From the NCBI GenBank assembly GCA_002717765.1, contig PBCB01000005.1:18212-29433 (forward strand): a DNA stretch of 11,222 nucleotides, read 5' to 3'. Numbering within the stretch: position 1 is the stretch's first letter; the number at the start of each line of letters is the position of its first letter. The notes under the pieces were generated by a model. It did no database searches. It was given only the letters and a program-made list of their open reading frames with translations, and was not told the origin of the DNA. The position numbers were made by a program, and so were the translations under genes. Origin of the DNA: Fidelibacterota bacterium (GTDB lineage Bacteria; Marinisomatota; Marinisomatia; Marinisomatales; TCS55). This document shows positions 1 through 7,549 of this stretch, one piece after another.

Positions 1-438
1 TTTAGAGATGAGGATGGTTATTATTGGATAACCGGAAGGGTTGATGATGTATTGAATATTTCAGGCCATCGAATAGGAACTGCTGAAGTAGAAGGCTCTA
101 TTGGAAAAGCTGATGGGGTTGCTGAAGCAGCTGTTGTTGGTTATGTTCATGAAATTAAGGGTCAGGGCATCTATGCTTTTGTTACACTAATGACAGGTAA
201 AGAGCCAGATTCATCTATTGAAGAAGCAATTAGAGATAGCGTTACTAGAGAAATAGGTCCGCATGCTAAACCTGATAAAATTCAATTTACCCCTGGACTG
301 CCCAAAACACGCTCCGGAAAGATTATGAGGCGGATATTAAGAAATATTGCTGATAATAAACTTGATGATATGGGGGATACATCAACCTTGGCAGATCCAT
401 CTGTTATTAATAGCCTAATTGAGGGAATTATAAAATAG
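1..438 (+). CDS. acs: Acetyl-CoA synthetase, C-terminal part (5' end outside window)
   Basis: AMP-forming acetate:CoA ligase, which turns acetate, ATP and CoA into acetyl-CoA in the cytoplasm. The reading frame is open from base 1, giving 145 codons before TAG, so the true start lies to the left; a TTG at 52 is internal. What is seen: the hinge region with [20 protein letters not shown] (residues 9-28 of the fragment) and the A10 motif [11 protein letters not shown], whose Lys (codon 319-321) is the catalytic lysine that is commonly acetylated by Pat-type enzymes in this family. The tail [11 protein letters not shown] is also typical of Acs rather than of other acyl-CoA ligases. The gene converges on the cupin gene with a single base between the two stops, and I see no terminator hairpin between them. 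Family is confident; a propionyl-CoA ligase close relative cannot be fully excluded from the C-terminus alone. Confidence 0.95.
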   Translation, partial: FRDEDGYYWITGRVDDVLNISGHRIGTAEVEGSIGKADGVAEAAVVGYVHEIKGQGIYAFVTLMTGKEPDSSIEEAIRDSVTREIGPHAKPDKIQFTPGLPKTRSGKIMRRILRNIADNKLDDMGDTSTLADPSVINSLIEGIIK

Positions 439-439
439 G

Positions 440-805
440 CTAAATCCACTGATCATTTGGTGCGGTCATTTTATTTTCCTTATCACCAGTATTAATAACG
501 CCCTTTGGTTCAATCAACATTATTTCGCACTCATTGCTAGCAAGAGGTTTATGCTCGACGCCCTTAGGAACAACAATCATTTCACCAGGCCCTAAGCTTA
601 CTTTCTCATTTCTAAATTCTATTGTCAAATTACCATTTATAACAAAAAATGTTTCATCTGTATCATCATGTTTGTGCCAGATGAATTCATTCTTAACCTT
701 GGCTAGCTTAAACTGATAGTTATTCATTTCAGCAATTACTCTAGGTGACCAATAATCAGATATCTTTTCAAATTTCTCATTAATATTTATTTTTTTTATT
801 TTCAT
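440..805 (-). CDS. Small single-domain cupin protein
   Basis: A 121-residue protein that is almost only a cupin beta-barrel. Cupin motif 1 is seen at residues 44-58 (H44, H46, E51, G58) and motif 2 at 74-85 (G74, P80, G82, H85), so all four usual metal ligands (His44, His46, Glu51, His85) are present and a bound divalent metal is likely. The C-terminal TGD...TAPNDQWI ending is frequent in small Cupin_2 proteins annotated only as cupin domain-containing or mannose-6-phosphate isomerase-like. The substrate cannot be read from sequence. The start is supported by a strong ribosome site (AAGGGAG on the minus strand, + positions 816-822) 10 bases before ATG. It is divergent from pepA and convergent with acs, so it is probably its own transcription unit. 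Confidence 0.9.
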   Translation of the reverse strand: MKIKKININEKFEKISDYWSPRVIAEMNNYQFKLAKVKNEFIWHKHDDTDETFFVINGNLTIEFRNEKVSLGPGEMIVVPKGVEHKPLASNECEIMLIEPKGVINTGDKENKMTAPNDQWI

Positions 806-918
806 AAAATAATTACTCCCTTAAAGTGATTTATCTATATCATCATTTGATTATTTTGATTAAAATCATAATTTAAAGATCACTTTTTATATAAAAAATT
901 TGTTGAATAAGGATAAAA
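806..918. promoter_or_regulatory. Divergent control region between cupin gene and pepA
   Basis: A 113-bp very AT-rich spacer that must hold the promoters for both divergent genes. It contains an 8-bp inverted repeat, AAAGTGAT at 823-830 and ATCACTTT at 879-886, with centres 56 bp apart, which could be paired operator half-sites. An AAGGAT ribosome site at 909-914 precedes the pepA ATG at 919. I could not find a convincing pair of -35/-10 boxes at normal spacing, and the ECF-type promoter seen further right is absent here. Confidence 0.4.
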
Positions 919-2388
919 ATGGCAAATCTTTTAAAAATTAAACATATCTCTAATGATTGGCACAATTCAAATGACCAATCTGTTTCTGTAGGAATTTACG
1001 AAAATCTTCAATTAAATCGTCAACTTCAAGGTGTGAATAGAAAATTAGGAAGAGCGATTTCACATACTTTATCTGCGGGCTTAATTAAAGGCAAAATAGG
1101 TGAAGTAACCCGCATTGTTGGTAAAAAAGGTTTTGTTGTCTATGTATATGGATTAGGAGAAAAGGGAAAATTAACCGCTGAGGTGTTTCGAATAGCGGCT
1201 GCAAGCATTGCTAAGGCCTGCATTTCAGATAATATTGATTCTGTCACATTTCTTTTACCTATTGAAGCGAAAGATAGTACAATGTCGCAGGCAGCATCTG
1301 AAGGATTGGTATTGGGAAGTTACCAGTTTAACGAATTCAAATCTAAAAAAGATGATTTATGTGAATTAAAACATGCTAGCATTTCTGGTGGAAATAAGAA
1401 AGCGGTTGATAGAGGCGCCATTATTGCTAACTGTGTTTGTTTTGCCCGAGATTTAGAAAATCGCCCTGGAAATATTGCTACCCCATCTCATTTAGCGGAC
1501 AATGCTATGCGTATTGGAGAATCTTCAGATGTAGATGTCACAGTTTTTGATAGAGAAAAATTTACTAAAATGGGCATGGGCGCATTAGCCGGTGTGGCCT
1601 CAGGAACTGATGAGCCGCCAAAATTTATTATATTAGAATATTTTAATGGACCAAAAAATCAAAAGCCTAAAGTATTAGTGGGAAAAGGCTTGACCTTTGA
1701 TAGTGGTGGTATTTCAATTAAACCAGCAGCAAAAATGGATGAAATGAAATATGATATGTGCGGCTCTGGGGTTGTACTTGGAGTTATGAAGGCTGTTTCA
1801 ATTATTAAACCTAAAATGAATATTGTTGGCATTATTCCTTCAACTGAAAATATGAGTGGTGATAAAGCTTATCGCCCAGGAGATGTGTTAACAGCATACA
1901 ATGGAAAAACGATAGAGGTTTTAAATACAGATGCAGAGGGAAGGTTAATCTTAGCGGATGCACTTTCATATGCCTGCAAGCATTATGAACCTGAATATAT
2001 TTTAGATTTTGCAACACTAACCGGTGCAGTAGTCGTTGCTTTAGGTCACATAGCTTCAGGAATTATGGGCACTGACTCTTCTTTAATATCTTCAATAAAA
2101 ACTTCTTCCGATATTACAGGTGAGAAAGTCTGGGAATTTCCCTTGTGGGATGAATATCTAGATCAAGTCAAATCAAAAATTGCAGATGTAAAAAATCTAG
2201 GTGCGCCCGGACAAGCTGGAACGATTGCTGGAGGTGCATTTCTAAAATCATTTGTTGAAGATGACGTTCCTTGGTGTCATTTTGATATTGCGGGATCGGC
2301 CTGGGGCGATAAAAAACTTGCGTATCAGAACCCTGGAACAGCATCGGGTGAAGTTATTCGCTTGGTAGTAAATTTATTGGAAATTTAA
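919..2388 (+). CDS. pepA: Leucyl aminopeptidase, M17 family
   Basis: Cytoplasmic metallo-aminopeptidase that removes N-terminal residues from peptides, usually a hexamer with two metal ions per subunit. At 489 residues it has the family's normal length. The C-terminal catalytic domain shows the complete active site: Lys256 and Asp261 in VGKGLTFDSGG, catalytic Lys268 in SIKP, Asp279 in KYDMCGSG, and the signature NTDAEGRL with Asp338, Glu340 and catalytic Arg342. The N-terminal half (about residues 1-165) is the less conserved macro-like domain. An AAGGA site 5-6 bases upstream supports ATG 919. Its stop overlaps the start of the RmuC gene by one base (TAATG), so the two are very likely co-transcribed and translationally coupled. 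In E. coli PepA also binds DNA at cer/carAB; nothing here shows whether this one does. Its role is probably peptide recycling, which fits a protein-degrading heterotroph. Confidence 0.96.
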   Translation: MANLLKIKHISNDWHNSNDQSVSVGIYENLQLNRQLQGVNRKLGRAISHTLSAGLIKGKIGEVTRIVGKKGFVVYVYGLGEKGKLTAEVFRIAAASIAKACISDNIDSVTFLLPIEAKDSTMSQAASEGLVLGSYQFNEFKSKKDDLCELKHASISGGNKKAVDRGAIIANCVCFARDLENRPGNIATPSHLADNAMRIGESSDVDVTVFDREKFTKMGMGALAGVASGTDEPPKFIILEYFNGPKNQKPKVLVGKGLTFDSGGISIKPAAKMDEMKYDMCGSGVVLGVMKAVSIIKPKMNIVGIIPSTENMSGDKAYRPGDVLTAYNGKTIEVLNTDAEGRLILADALSYACKHYEPEYILDFATLTGAVVVALGHIASGIMGTDSSLISSIKTSSDITGEKVWEFPLWDEYLDQVKSKIADVKNLGAPGQAGTIAGGAFLKSFVEDDVPWCHFDIAGSAWGDKKLAYQNPGTASGEVIRLVVNLLEI

Positions 2389-3482
2389 TGGATATAACAG
2401 CAATCATAATTTTTATATTAGGTATTCTATCTGGTGTATGTGTCTTCTGGCTTATAAATAGAAAGTCAAATGATTCTTATCAGCAAAATCGTGAAAATCT
2501 CAAAGCAGAATTTGGAGACCTTTCCAAGCAAGCCCTAGATCAAAATCTTGATAGTTTCTTAAAATTAGCAGAAAATAAATTTTCTGAATTACTAAAATCA
2601 TCTGACTCCCAACTCAATCAAAAAAAAGAATTAATCGACCAAACGATTATTGATATGAAATCAAAATTAGAAGGGTTGGATAAATCAACTAATGAGCTTA
2701 AAGGTCACGTAGAAAGCTCTAAAAAAGGAATCGGCGATCTAGCAGAAACTACAAATAAGCTCTCTCGCATTCTTTCAAGCTCTCAAGAACGAGGGCAGTG
2801 GGGTGAGCGCATGGTTGAAGATATATTGAGCTTTATGGGGCTTGTTGAGGGTATAAATTTTGAAAAACAACTTCAAGCAGGTGATGGTAGGCCAGACTTT
2901 ACGTTCAAACTACCGAACAATAAGTTAATCAATATGGACGTAAAATTTCCTTTGGTTCATTATGAGAATTATCTTAGTTCAGAAAATGAAAATGAAAAGC
3001 TCCAAGAGAAGAATGCTTTTATTAAAGATGTGCGCAGTCATGTAAAGGCTATAGAAAAACGTTCGTATATCAACCCCGAAGAAGGCACCGTTGATTACGT
3101 ATTAATGTTTATACCGAATGAGAGTGTTTACGCATTTTTAAATCAAGAAGATAAAGACTTAATTGACTTTTCTCTTTCGAGAAAAGTTCTTTTGTGTTCC
3201 CCAATAACTCTATATGCGGTGCTATCATTAATTAGACAGGCAGTATCAAATTTTGCTATGGAACAAAAAGCTGGTGAGATGCAAGATTTAGTTGGTGTAT
3301 TTAGAAAGCAATGGGAACAGTTTACCGAAAAAATACATGCCATGGGAAAGTCAATAAACGCTTTAACAAATCATTATGATGAACTGAAAGGCCCAAGATT
3401 TCGCTCGCTTGAGAAGCCGATGGAGAAAATTAATGAACTTCAGCTTGGTCAAGATTCAAAACATAAAGAAATCAAGGATTGA
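2388..3482 (+). CDS. rmuC: RmuC-family protein (DNA recombination protein RmuC homologue)
   Basis: RmuC proteins limit DNA rearrangements such as inversion at short inverted repeats. They belong to the PD-(D/E)xK nuclease-like group, but the biochemical activity is poorly known. Seen here: an N-terminal membrane segment (residues about 4-23), a long charged helical and probably coiled-coil stretch (about 30-135), then the RmuC domain with ERGQWGE (134-140), GRPDF (167-171) and DVKFP (184-188), where Asp170, Asp184 and Lys186 are placed like a PD-(D/E)xK core, followed by VDYVLMFIPNE (235-245). The 364-residue length is normal for the shorter members. The start codon overlaps the pepA stop by one base and the stop overlaps the next gene's TTG, so it sits in the middle of a tightly coupled run. 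Family assignment is firm; function in this organism is inferred. Confidence 0.93.
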   Translation: MDITAIIIFILGILSGVCVFWLINRKSNDSYQQNRENLKAEFGDLSKQALDQNLDSFLKLAENKFSELLKSSDSQLNQKKELIDQTIIDMKSKLEGLDKSTNELKGHVESSKKGIGDLAETTNKLSRILSSSQERGQWGERMVEDILSFMGLVEGINFEKQLQAGDGRPDFTFKLPNNKLINMDVKFPLVHYENYLSSENENEKLQEKNAFIKDVRSHVKAIEKRSYINPEEGTVDYVLMFIPNESVYAFLNQEDKDLIDFSLSRKVLLCSPITLYAVLSLIRQAVSNFAMEQKAGEMQDLVGVFRKQWEQFTEKIHAMGKSINALTNHYDELKGPRFRSLEKPMEKINELQLGQDSKHKEIKD

Positions 3483-3886
3483 ACAAACTACTCCTATTAT
3501 TTTTTGCCTCTTTCTTGCTTAATTGCGTAGGCCCTGCTGATCCAGATCATGGTTTAGTAGAAAATTTACCTGCTGTGATTAACAAGAATGACGTTTTCTC
3601 ATTTGTTTTGAGAGCAGATGGCTTTAATTACGATAAGTCATTTGATCTATCGCTTGCAGTGCCAAGCAATAAGCTCTTGCTTTCAACATTGGTTATTACT
3701 GATTTCAATAGTCAAGATTCATCAACCATTCAAATTATTGGACAAAACGATACATTGGTTTATAGCTATCTAATCAAATCAAATATTACTGTTACAAGCA
3801 ATCATGATTATCCTTCACCCAAAATATCAAAAGTTCGATTGAATAATTTTTCAGGGATAATAGATTGGGTTGTTACTGCTAATTAA
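3479..3886 (+). CDS. Small predicted lipoprotein, unknown function, TTG start
   Basis: A 135-residue protein that I do not recognise. The N-terminus MNKLLLLFFASFLLNC is a compact lipoprotein-like signal peptide with Cys16 as the probable lipidated residue. Asn at -1 is unusual for a lipobox, so lipidation is likely but not certain. The rest is rich in Ser, Asn, Ile and Val in an alternating pattern that suggests beta structure, with no motif I can name. The start must be TTG 3479: the frame is closed by a TAA at 3464-3466 and no other NTG start lies between. TTG overlaps the TGA of rmuC (TTGA), so translation is probably coupled to it. Its 3' end overlaps the convergent metalloprotease gene by 8 bp. 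Confidence 0.78.
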   Translation: MNKLLLLFFASFLLNCVGPADPDHGLVENLPAVINKNDVFSFVLRADGFNYDKSFDLSLAVPSNKLLLSTLVITDFNSQDSSTIQIIGQNDTLVYSYLIKSNITVTSNHDYPSPKISKVRLNNFSGIIDWVVTAN

Positions 3887-6299
3887 TTTCAGAGCATTGG
3901 AAAGCTGATCCAATTGGTGATCCTGGTGGTGCAGTCGGAATATTTATTGGTCGAAATGTCTCGGGCTTATCAATAAATTTATCTAATCGTTTTTTTAACA
4001 TGCTATTATGTGCCCTTATCCTAAAGTCTTTCGTATTGCTTCGAATTAATCTATTTGATAATTCTTTAATTTTATACATTGCTATAGACTGAACAGCTGG
4101 GGAGCTATTTTCATTGACAGCTAAATTCATTAAGTGATCTAGAACAACAAAATCAATATTACGCTTTATTTCACCCTTCAACCCTTTTGGGGCTTTTGCT
4201 AATAATGTATTATCTAAAATTGTCTCAATAACCTTTTTTAGCCCCGGCTGCTCTTTGTTTCTGGCATGATATTCAACTAGCCTTGTTGAACGCTCAGGAT
4301 TAAATAACATTTTGCTTGTCATATGAGCTGCTGTTTCAGCTAAGCTAATACCATCAAAAGTAACGCCTGTTCTTGACTGGAAAGACTCTCTAGTTTTACC
4401 CCTACCAGATGCTCGAGGAGGGATTATTTTAAGTAAACGCTCATCCAATGCAAGGAATTCAGGGTGCAATGTTTTTACTAGCGTATTTAGGGACTCTAGT
4501 TGAAAATCCGGATCTAACATTTCAGTTATCAGTTGGCCATCGCCTCTTAATGCGTAGCTGTAATTTAGACCACCTATAATTTTTGCAGCAGCTTCAATTT
4601 GATAGCGATGTAAAAGGTAGATAGGGACTAAAACATCTCCAAGATCGCTATACGGTTCGCCATATCGAATATTATTTTCACCAAACCTATTTAATGCGAC
4701 TTTCCTGATTTCAATTAAATTATTGAGCTCAGCTACTGCGTCTTTTCCATTATCCCATAAATGGCTCGCTGGGTGCGCTGACCCTGTTGCCCTGGAGTCT
4801 TGATCCGTAATAAAAGTTATTCCTCGCTGAATCCCTTTTTGAATTATTTCCTCCAAAGCCTCATTTTCATCTACCTCATTTGGAAAATCTTGGTAGCCAT
4901 AGGCTACGGAAATTTTATCCCACTCCCCAATTCCAGTAGCATATGCATCCATCCATTCAATTTCATTTGAACTATTTAATTTCAGCGTTGGATGTGGATA
5001 GTCCATTACCGATGCGCGATCAAATGAGCTGGCAAGAAAATTGTGTTGTATACCTATTGTATGTCCAATTTCATGAGCAACGAGCTGTCTTATTCTTGCT
5101 AGGGCAAGTTCTTTCATTGCAGTTGGGGTAGTTGATTTGTCTTCATATGGAGCAAGTAATCCTGTTGCAATAAGGTAATCTTGTCGCAAACGCAAAGAAC
5201 CCAGAGATACATTTCCTTTTATGATCTCTCCAGTACGTGGATCTGCGACCCATCCCCCATATGACCATCCTCTAGTAGCGCGATGGACCCAGTGAATCAT
5301 ATTGTAGCGGACATCCATTGGGTGCGCCCCATCAGGAAGCATTTTAATTTGAAAAGCATTTTTATAGCCAGCAGCTGAAAAAGCATCATTCCACCATTTT
5401 CCACTTTCAATCATTGCGCTACGAATGGGTTCAGGAACACCGGGATCTATATAATATACAATCGGCTCTTTTGCTTTACTTGTTTTAGCTTTTGGATTTT
5501 TTTTCTCTAGACGGTGTCTTTGTATATATCTTACATATATAGACTCGTCAAGGTTTACAGAATAATCTTGAAAAGAAAGCGGGTAAAATCCTGCCCTTGG
5601 GTCGTGTTTTCTTGGGGTGTAATTATCATCAGGAAGCTGGACAAGTGAATGATGTAAGCGCACTGTAATTGCGCTTGCTGTAGGGGTTACTTGGCGAACA
5701 TATTTTCCAGGATCTGTACCAACATATGTGAGCATTGTCTCCACGTTGGTATTTTCTGGAAAATTCATTGTGCCGGGCATATAGATTGCGGATCGAGAAG
5801 CATCCACTTTATAGTTACCCATTTTCTGAGATTTTAATCTATTGATGACTCCATGAGCATCTTGCATAAAAAAATCTGTTGCATCCACCAGAACACGCCC
5901 TGATTGTTCAGCCGCTACTTCAAAACCCCAGAGGGTTGATTTTGCAAACCCATCTGCAACTGATTTTTGTTCTTTTTTATCTTTTGTAATCGCTCTATAA
6001 TAATAATTTGGCTGAATCATCAATACTTTGGGGCCTATGCGTTTAAAAAATACAATTCTTTCATTACCCAATTGCCCTCTATCAAGGCCGATATCATTAG
6101 ACCCTACACCTGCAGTCAGTGAATTCACATACAGGAATTCTTTATCAAAATCATTTATTTCAAGCCAAAGTTTTCCAGATGTATTATCCCAATACATATT
6201 GAAATAACCAGACAGTTTTTTCATATCTTTTGTTTTATTTGATATTGATTCAGACATTATCATGCCTGAAAAAATCATAATCGCGAATAGTTTTTTCAT
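3879..6299 (-). CDS. Secreted zinc-dependent metalloprotease (DUF5117/DUF4953 type)
   Basis: A large exported peptidase of 806 residues. A signal peptide lies at residues 1 to about 18 (MKKLFAIMIFSGMIMS), so it acts in the periplasm or outside the cell. The region of about residues 75-270 has the look of DUF5117, and the catalytic region follows. The zinc motif is HEIGHTIGIQH at 409-419, giving ligands His409, His413 and His419 with catalytic Glu410, and SVMDY at 430-434 supplies the Met-turn (Met432). This is the metzincin-like pattern of the DUF5117-DUF4953 family common in Bacteroidota and related marine bacteria, and the length is usual for it. The start is supported by AAAAAGG about 8 bases upstream on the minus strand. 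It lies 24 bp downstream of the Gp157-like gene, so read-through from that promoter is possible. Substrates are unknown; protein scavenging is the likely role. Confidence 0.93.
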   Translation of the reverse strand: MKKLFAIMIFSGMIMSESISNKTKDMKKLSGYFNMYWDNTSGKLWLEINDFDKEFLYVNSLTAGVGSNDIGLDRGQLGNERIVFFKRIGPKVLMIQPNYYYRAITKDKKEQKSVADGFAKSTLWGFEVAAEQSGRVLVDATDFFMQDAHGVINRLKSQKMGNYKVDASRSAIYMPGTMNFPENTNVETMLTYVGTDPGKYVRQVTPTASAITVRLHHSLVQLPDDNYTPRKHDPRAGFYPLSFQDYSVNLDESIYVRYIQRHRLEKKNPKAKTSKAKEPIVYYIDPGVPEPIRSAMIESGKWWNDAFSAAGYKNAFQIKMLPDGAHPMDVRYNMIHWVHRATRGWSYGGWVADPRTGEIIKGNVSLGSLRLRQDYLIATGLLAPYEDKSTTPTAMKELALARIRQLVAHEIGHTIGIQHNFLASSFDRASVMDYPHPTLKLNSSNEIEWMDAYATGIGEWDKISVAYGYQDFPNEVDENEALEEIIQKGIQRGITFITDQDSRATGSAHPASHLWDNGKDAVAELNNLIEIRKVALNRFGENNIRYGEPYSDLGDVLVPIYLLHRYQIEAAAKIIGGLNYSYALRGDGQLITEMLDPDFQLESLNTLVKTLHPEFLALDERLLKIIPPRASGRGKTRESFQSRTGVTFDGISLAETAAHMTSKMLFNPERSTRLVEYHARNKEQPGLKKVIETILDNTLLAKAPKGLKGEIKRNIDFVVLDHLMNLAVNENSSPAVQSIAMYKIKELSNRLIRSNTKDFRIRAHNSMLKKRLDKFIDKPETFRPINIPTAPPGSPIGSAFQCSEIN

Positions 6300-6323
6300 A
6301 TAATACCTTTTTAAAAAGTTAGA

Positions 6324-6815
6324 CTATTTTATATCCAATCGAGTTTCTTGAACTAACCTTGCCCCATGCACAGATTCACCCTTTTTCAATTCATCTTTTA
6401 CTTTTTTTAGATTAACCTTTTCTGTTACTTGCTTATCAATAAATGTTTCAGGAATCATTTCTTCATCTTCAATAATTGCTTTTGGTGGATTTTTCTTAAT
6501 GGTTAAATCAAAATGAACAGTTTCAATCTTCTTTATTTGATTCTCTTCCATAACATTTTTCACATACTTTTTTATGTTACTCACCCTTTTTTCTAATCTC
6601 TTTCTGCGTTCAGCCATATTTTTTTCGGCCTCTTTAATCGCATTGATTGTGCCATCGAGATTTTGGGTATATTTTATAATATTTTCAGACTTTGCCTCTA
6701 GAGTGCCTTTTAAACCTTCAAGCGTATCGACTATTGCTTCATCTTCTAAATCGGTTAATTCTTCCAGGGCATCTTTATAGTCTTTTGCAATTTCATATAA
6801 TACTGGTAATGCCAT
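6324..6815 (-). CDS. Gp157-like protein of phage type (Sipho_Gp157 family)
   Basis: A 163-residue protein that matches the siphovirus Gp157 pattern by eye: short N-terminal LYE(I/L) motif (6-9), a charged helical middle with likely coiled coil (about 15-92), IKKNPPKAIIEDEEMIP (106-122), and the closing GARLVQETRLDIK (151-163). Gp157 was first described in Streptococcus thermophilus phage Sfi21 and linked to phage resistance; in phages it usually sits beside recombination genes. Here no other phage gene is visible, and the neighbours are a protease and lipoproteins. An AAAAGGG ribosome site lies 5 bases before ATG on the minus strand. It is either a domesticated phage gene or a remnant carried in by transfer. 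The reading frame is intact and base use looks like its neighbours. Family call is fairly sure; function here is unknown. Confidence 0.82.
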   Translation of the reverse strand: MALPVLYEIAKDYKDALEELTDLEDEAIVDTLEGLKGTLEAKSENIIKYTQNLDGTINAIKEAEKNMAERRKRLEKRVSNIKKYVKNVMEENQIKKIETVHFDLTIKKNPPKAIIEDEEMIPETFIDKQVTEKVNLKKVKDELKKGESVHGARLVQETRLDIK

Positions 6816-6958
6816 TTTTTTCCCTTTTCTAATATTTATAATAATTGAAATTAGTTCTTAAGCTTATTCAAAAAAATAAATAAAAGCATTTTTGAAATTC
6901 AGAAATCAATCTAATTTGCATCTAGAAGTATTTATATAATTTTTTATTAGGTATGATT
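6816..6958. promoter_or_regulatory. Divergent spacer with a possible housekeeping promoter
   Basis: A 143-bp AT-rich gap between the divergent Gp157-like gene and the lipoprotein gene. A perfect TATAAT lies at 6935-6940, 18 bases before ATG 6959, and could be a sigma-A type -10 box for the lipoprotein, but no good -35 box sits 16-18 bases before it. The ribosome site TTAGG at 6947-6951 is 7 bases before ATG 6959 but only one base before the in-frame ATG at 6953, which decides the start in favour of 6959. No ECF-type promoter is present. Confidence 0.35.
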
Positions 6959-7444
6959 ATGAGACGCATTTTAATTCTTTCCTTTGCCTTATTTTTGTTT
7001 TCCTGTGAAGATGAAAAAGAAAAGACCAGTGATTCCAACCTTGTAGGCACATGGAATCTTTCAAATATGGGTGAATACGAGAATGCTGCTAATTGCTCAG
7101 GGGCTATTGATAATACGGGTTGGGCTTTTGCGCAGGCATTTGGCATGACAGGATCTTTAGATTTTAAGACGGATGGATCTGGAACTATTAGTGTAACTGT
7201 GCTTGGAATGAGCGAAAGTGGCCAATTTTCTTGGTCTGAAGGAAAAAATGAATTTTGCGTTGAAGGAGAATGTATTCCTTTTAAAGTCGAAGGAAATACA
7301 TTAAGCTATGATGACAAACAAGATGCTTATTGTGAGGATAATGATGGAAACGAAACTAGCCAAACCAGTGAATCAAGCTGTAATAATGCAGGTAATATAT
7401 GGTACGATGCTTCCTGTACTGTTTCAGAATACACAAAACAATAA
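6959..7444 (+). CDS. Small Cys-rich lipoprotein with lipocalin-like start
   Basis: A 161-residue predicted lipoprotein. The signal peptide MRRILILSFALFLFSC has a good lipobox (LFSC, Cys16), so it is probably anchored in a membrane facing the periplasm or the outside. The mature part opens with NLVGTWNLSNMG (27-38), the phrase typical of lipocalin-like domains in small marine lipoproteins, followed by alternating beta-type sequence. Six more cysteines (46, 100, 105, 125, 141, 153) suggest up to three disulfides; the last two sit in CNNAGNIWYDASC. ATG 6959 is preferred over ATG 6953 because of ribosome-site spacing. No terminator hairpin follows; the next 105 bases hold the ECF promoter of the next gene. 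Ligand and function are unknown. Confidence 0.82.
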   Translation: MRRILILSFALFLFSCEDEKEKTSDSNLVGTWNLSNMGEYENAANCSGAIDNTGWAFAQAFGMTGSLDFKTDGSGTISVTVLGMSESGQFSWSEGKNEFCVEGECIPFKVEGNTLSYDDKQDAYCEDNDGNETSQTSESSCNNAGNIWYDASCTVSEYTKQ

Positions 7445-7479
7445 ACCTTAATAAAATAAAAAATCATAATTAAAATTTT

Positions 7480-7506
7480 AACTTTCGTAAATTTACCGCA
7501 TCTAAT
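7480..7506 (+). promoter_or_regulatory. ECF-sigma-type promoter A (first Spy-like gene)
   Basis: AACTTT at 7480-7485 and TCTAAT at 7501-7506, separated by exactly 15 bases. The same two boxes at the same spacing recur at 8661 and 10014. The pattern agrees with the known sigma-E type ECF consensus (AAC in the -35, TCTGA/TCTAA -10). The predicted transcript starts near 7512, leaving a leader of about 38 bases with an AAGGA ribosome site (7537-7541) 8 bases before ATG 7550. Confidence 0.82.
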
Positions 7507-7549
7507 ACTGTAGAGACGCAACAACGAACAAATTATAAGGATTAATATT

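Noticed and set aside
52..54. TTG 52 as start of a short separate protein
   Set aside because: The frame is open to the left edge and the upstream codons encode conserved Acs sequence (WITGRVDD).
6315..6320. AAAGTT as a minus-strand ECF -35 box for the metalloprotease
   Set aside because: No TTAGA at the matching distance on its left, and the site falls between two co-oriented minus-strand genes.
6922..7146. Minus-strand open frame of 74 codons
   Set aside because: It is the reverse of the lipoprotein gene and its spacer, with no ribosome site or recognisable product.
7441..7480. AT-rich stretch with TAAAATTTTA as terminator of the Cys-rich lipoprotein
   Set aside because: The palindrome is short, has no GC stem and no T run of its own.
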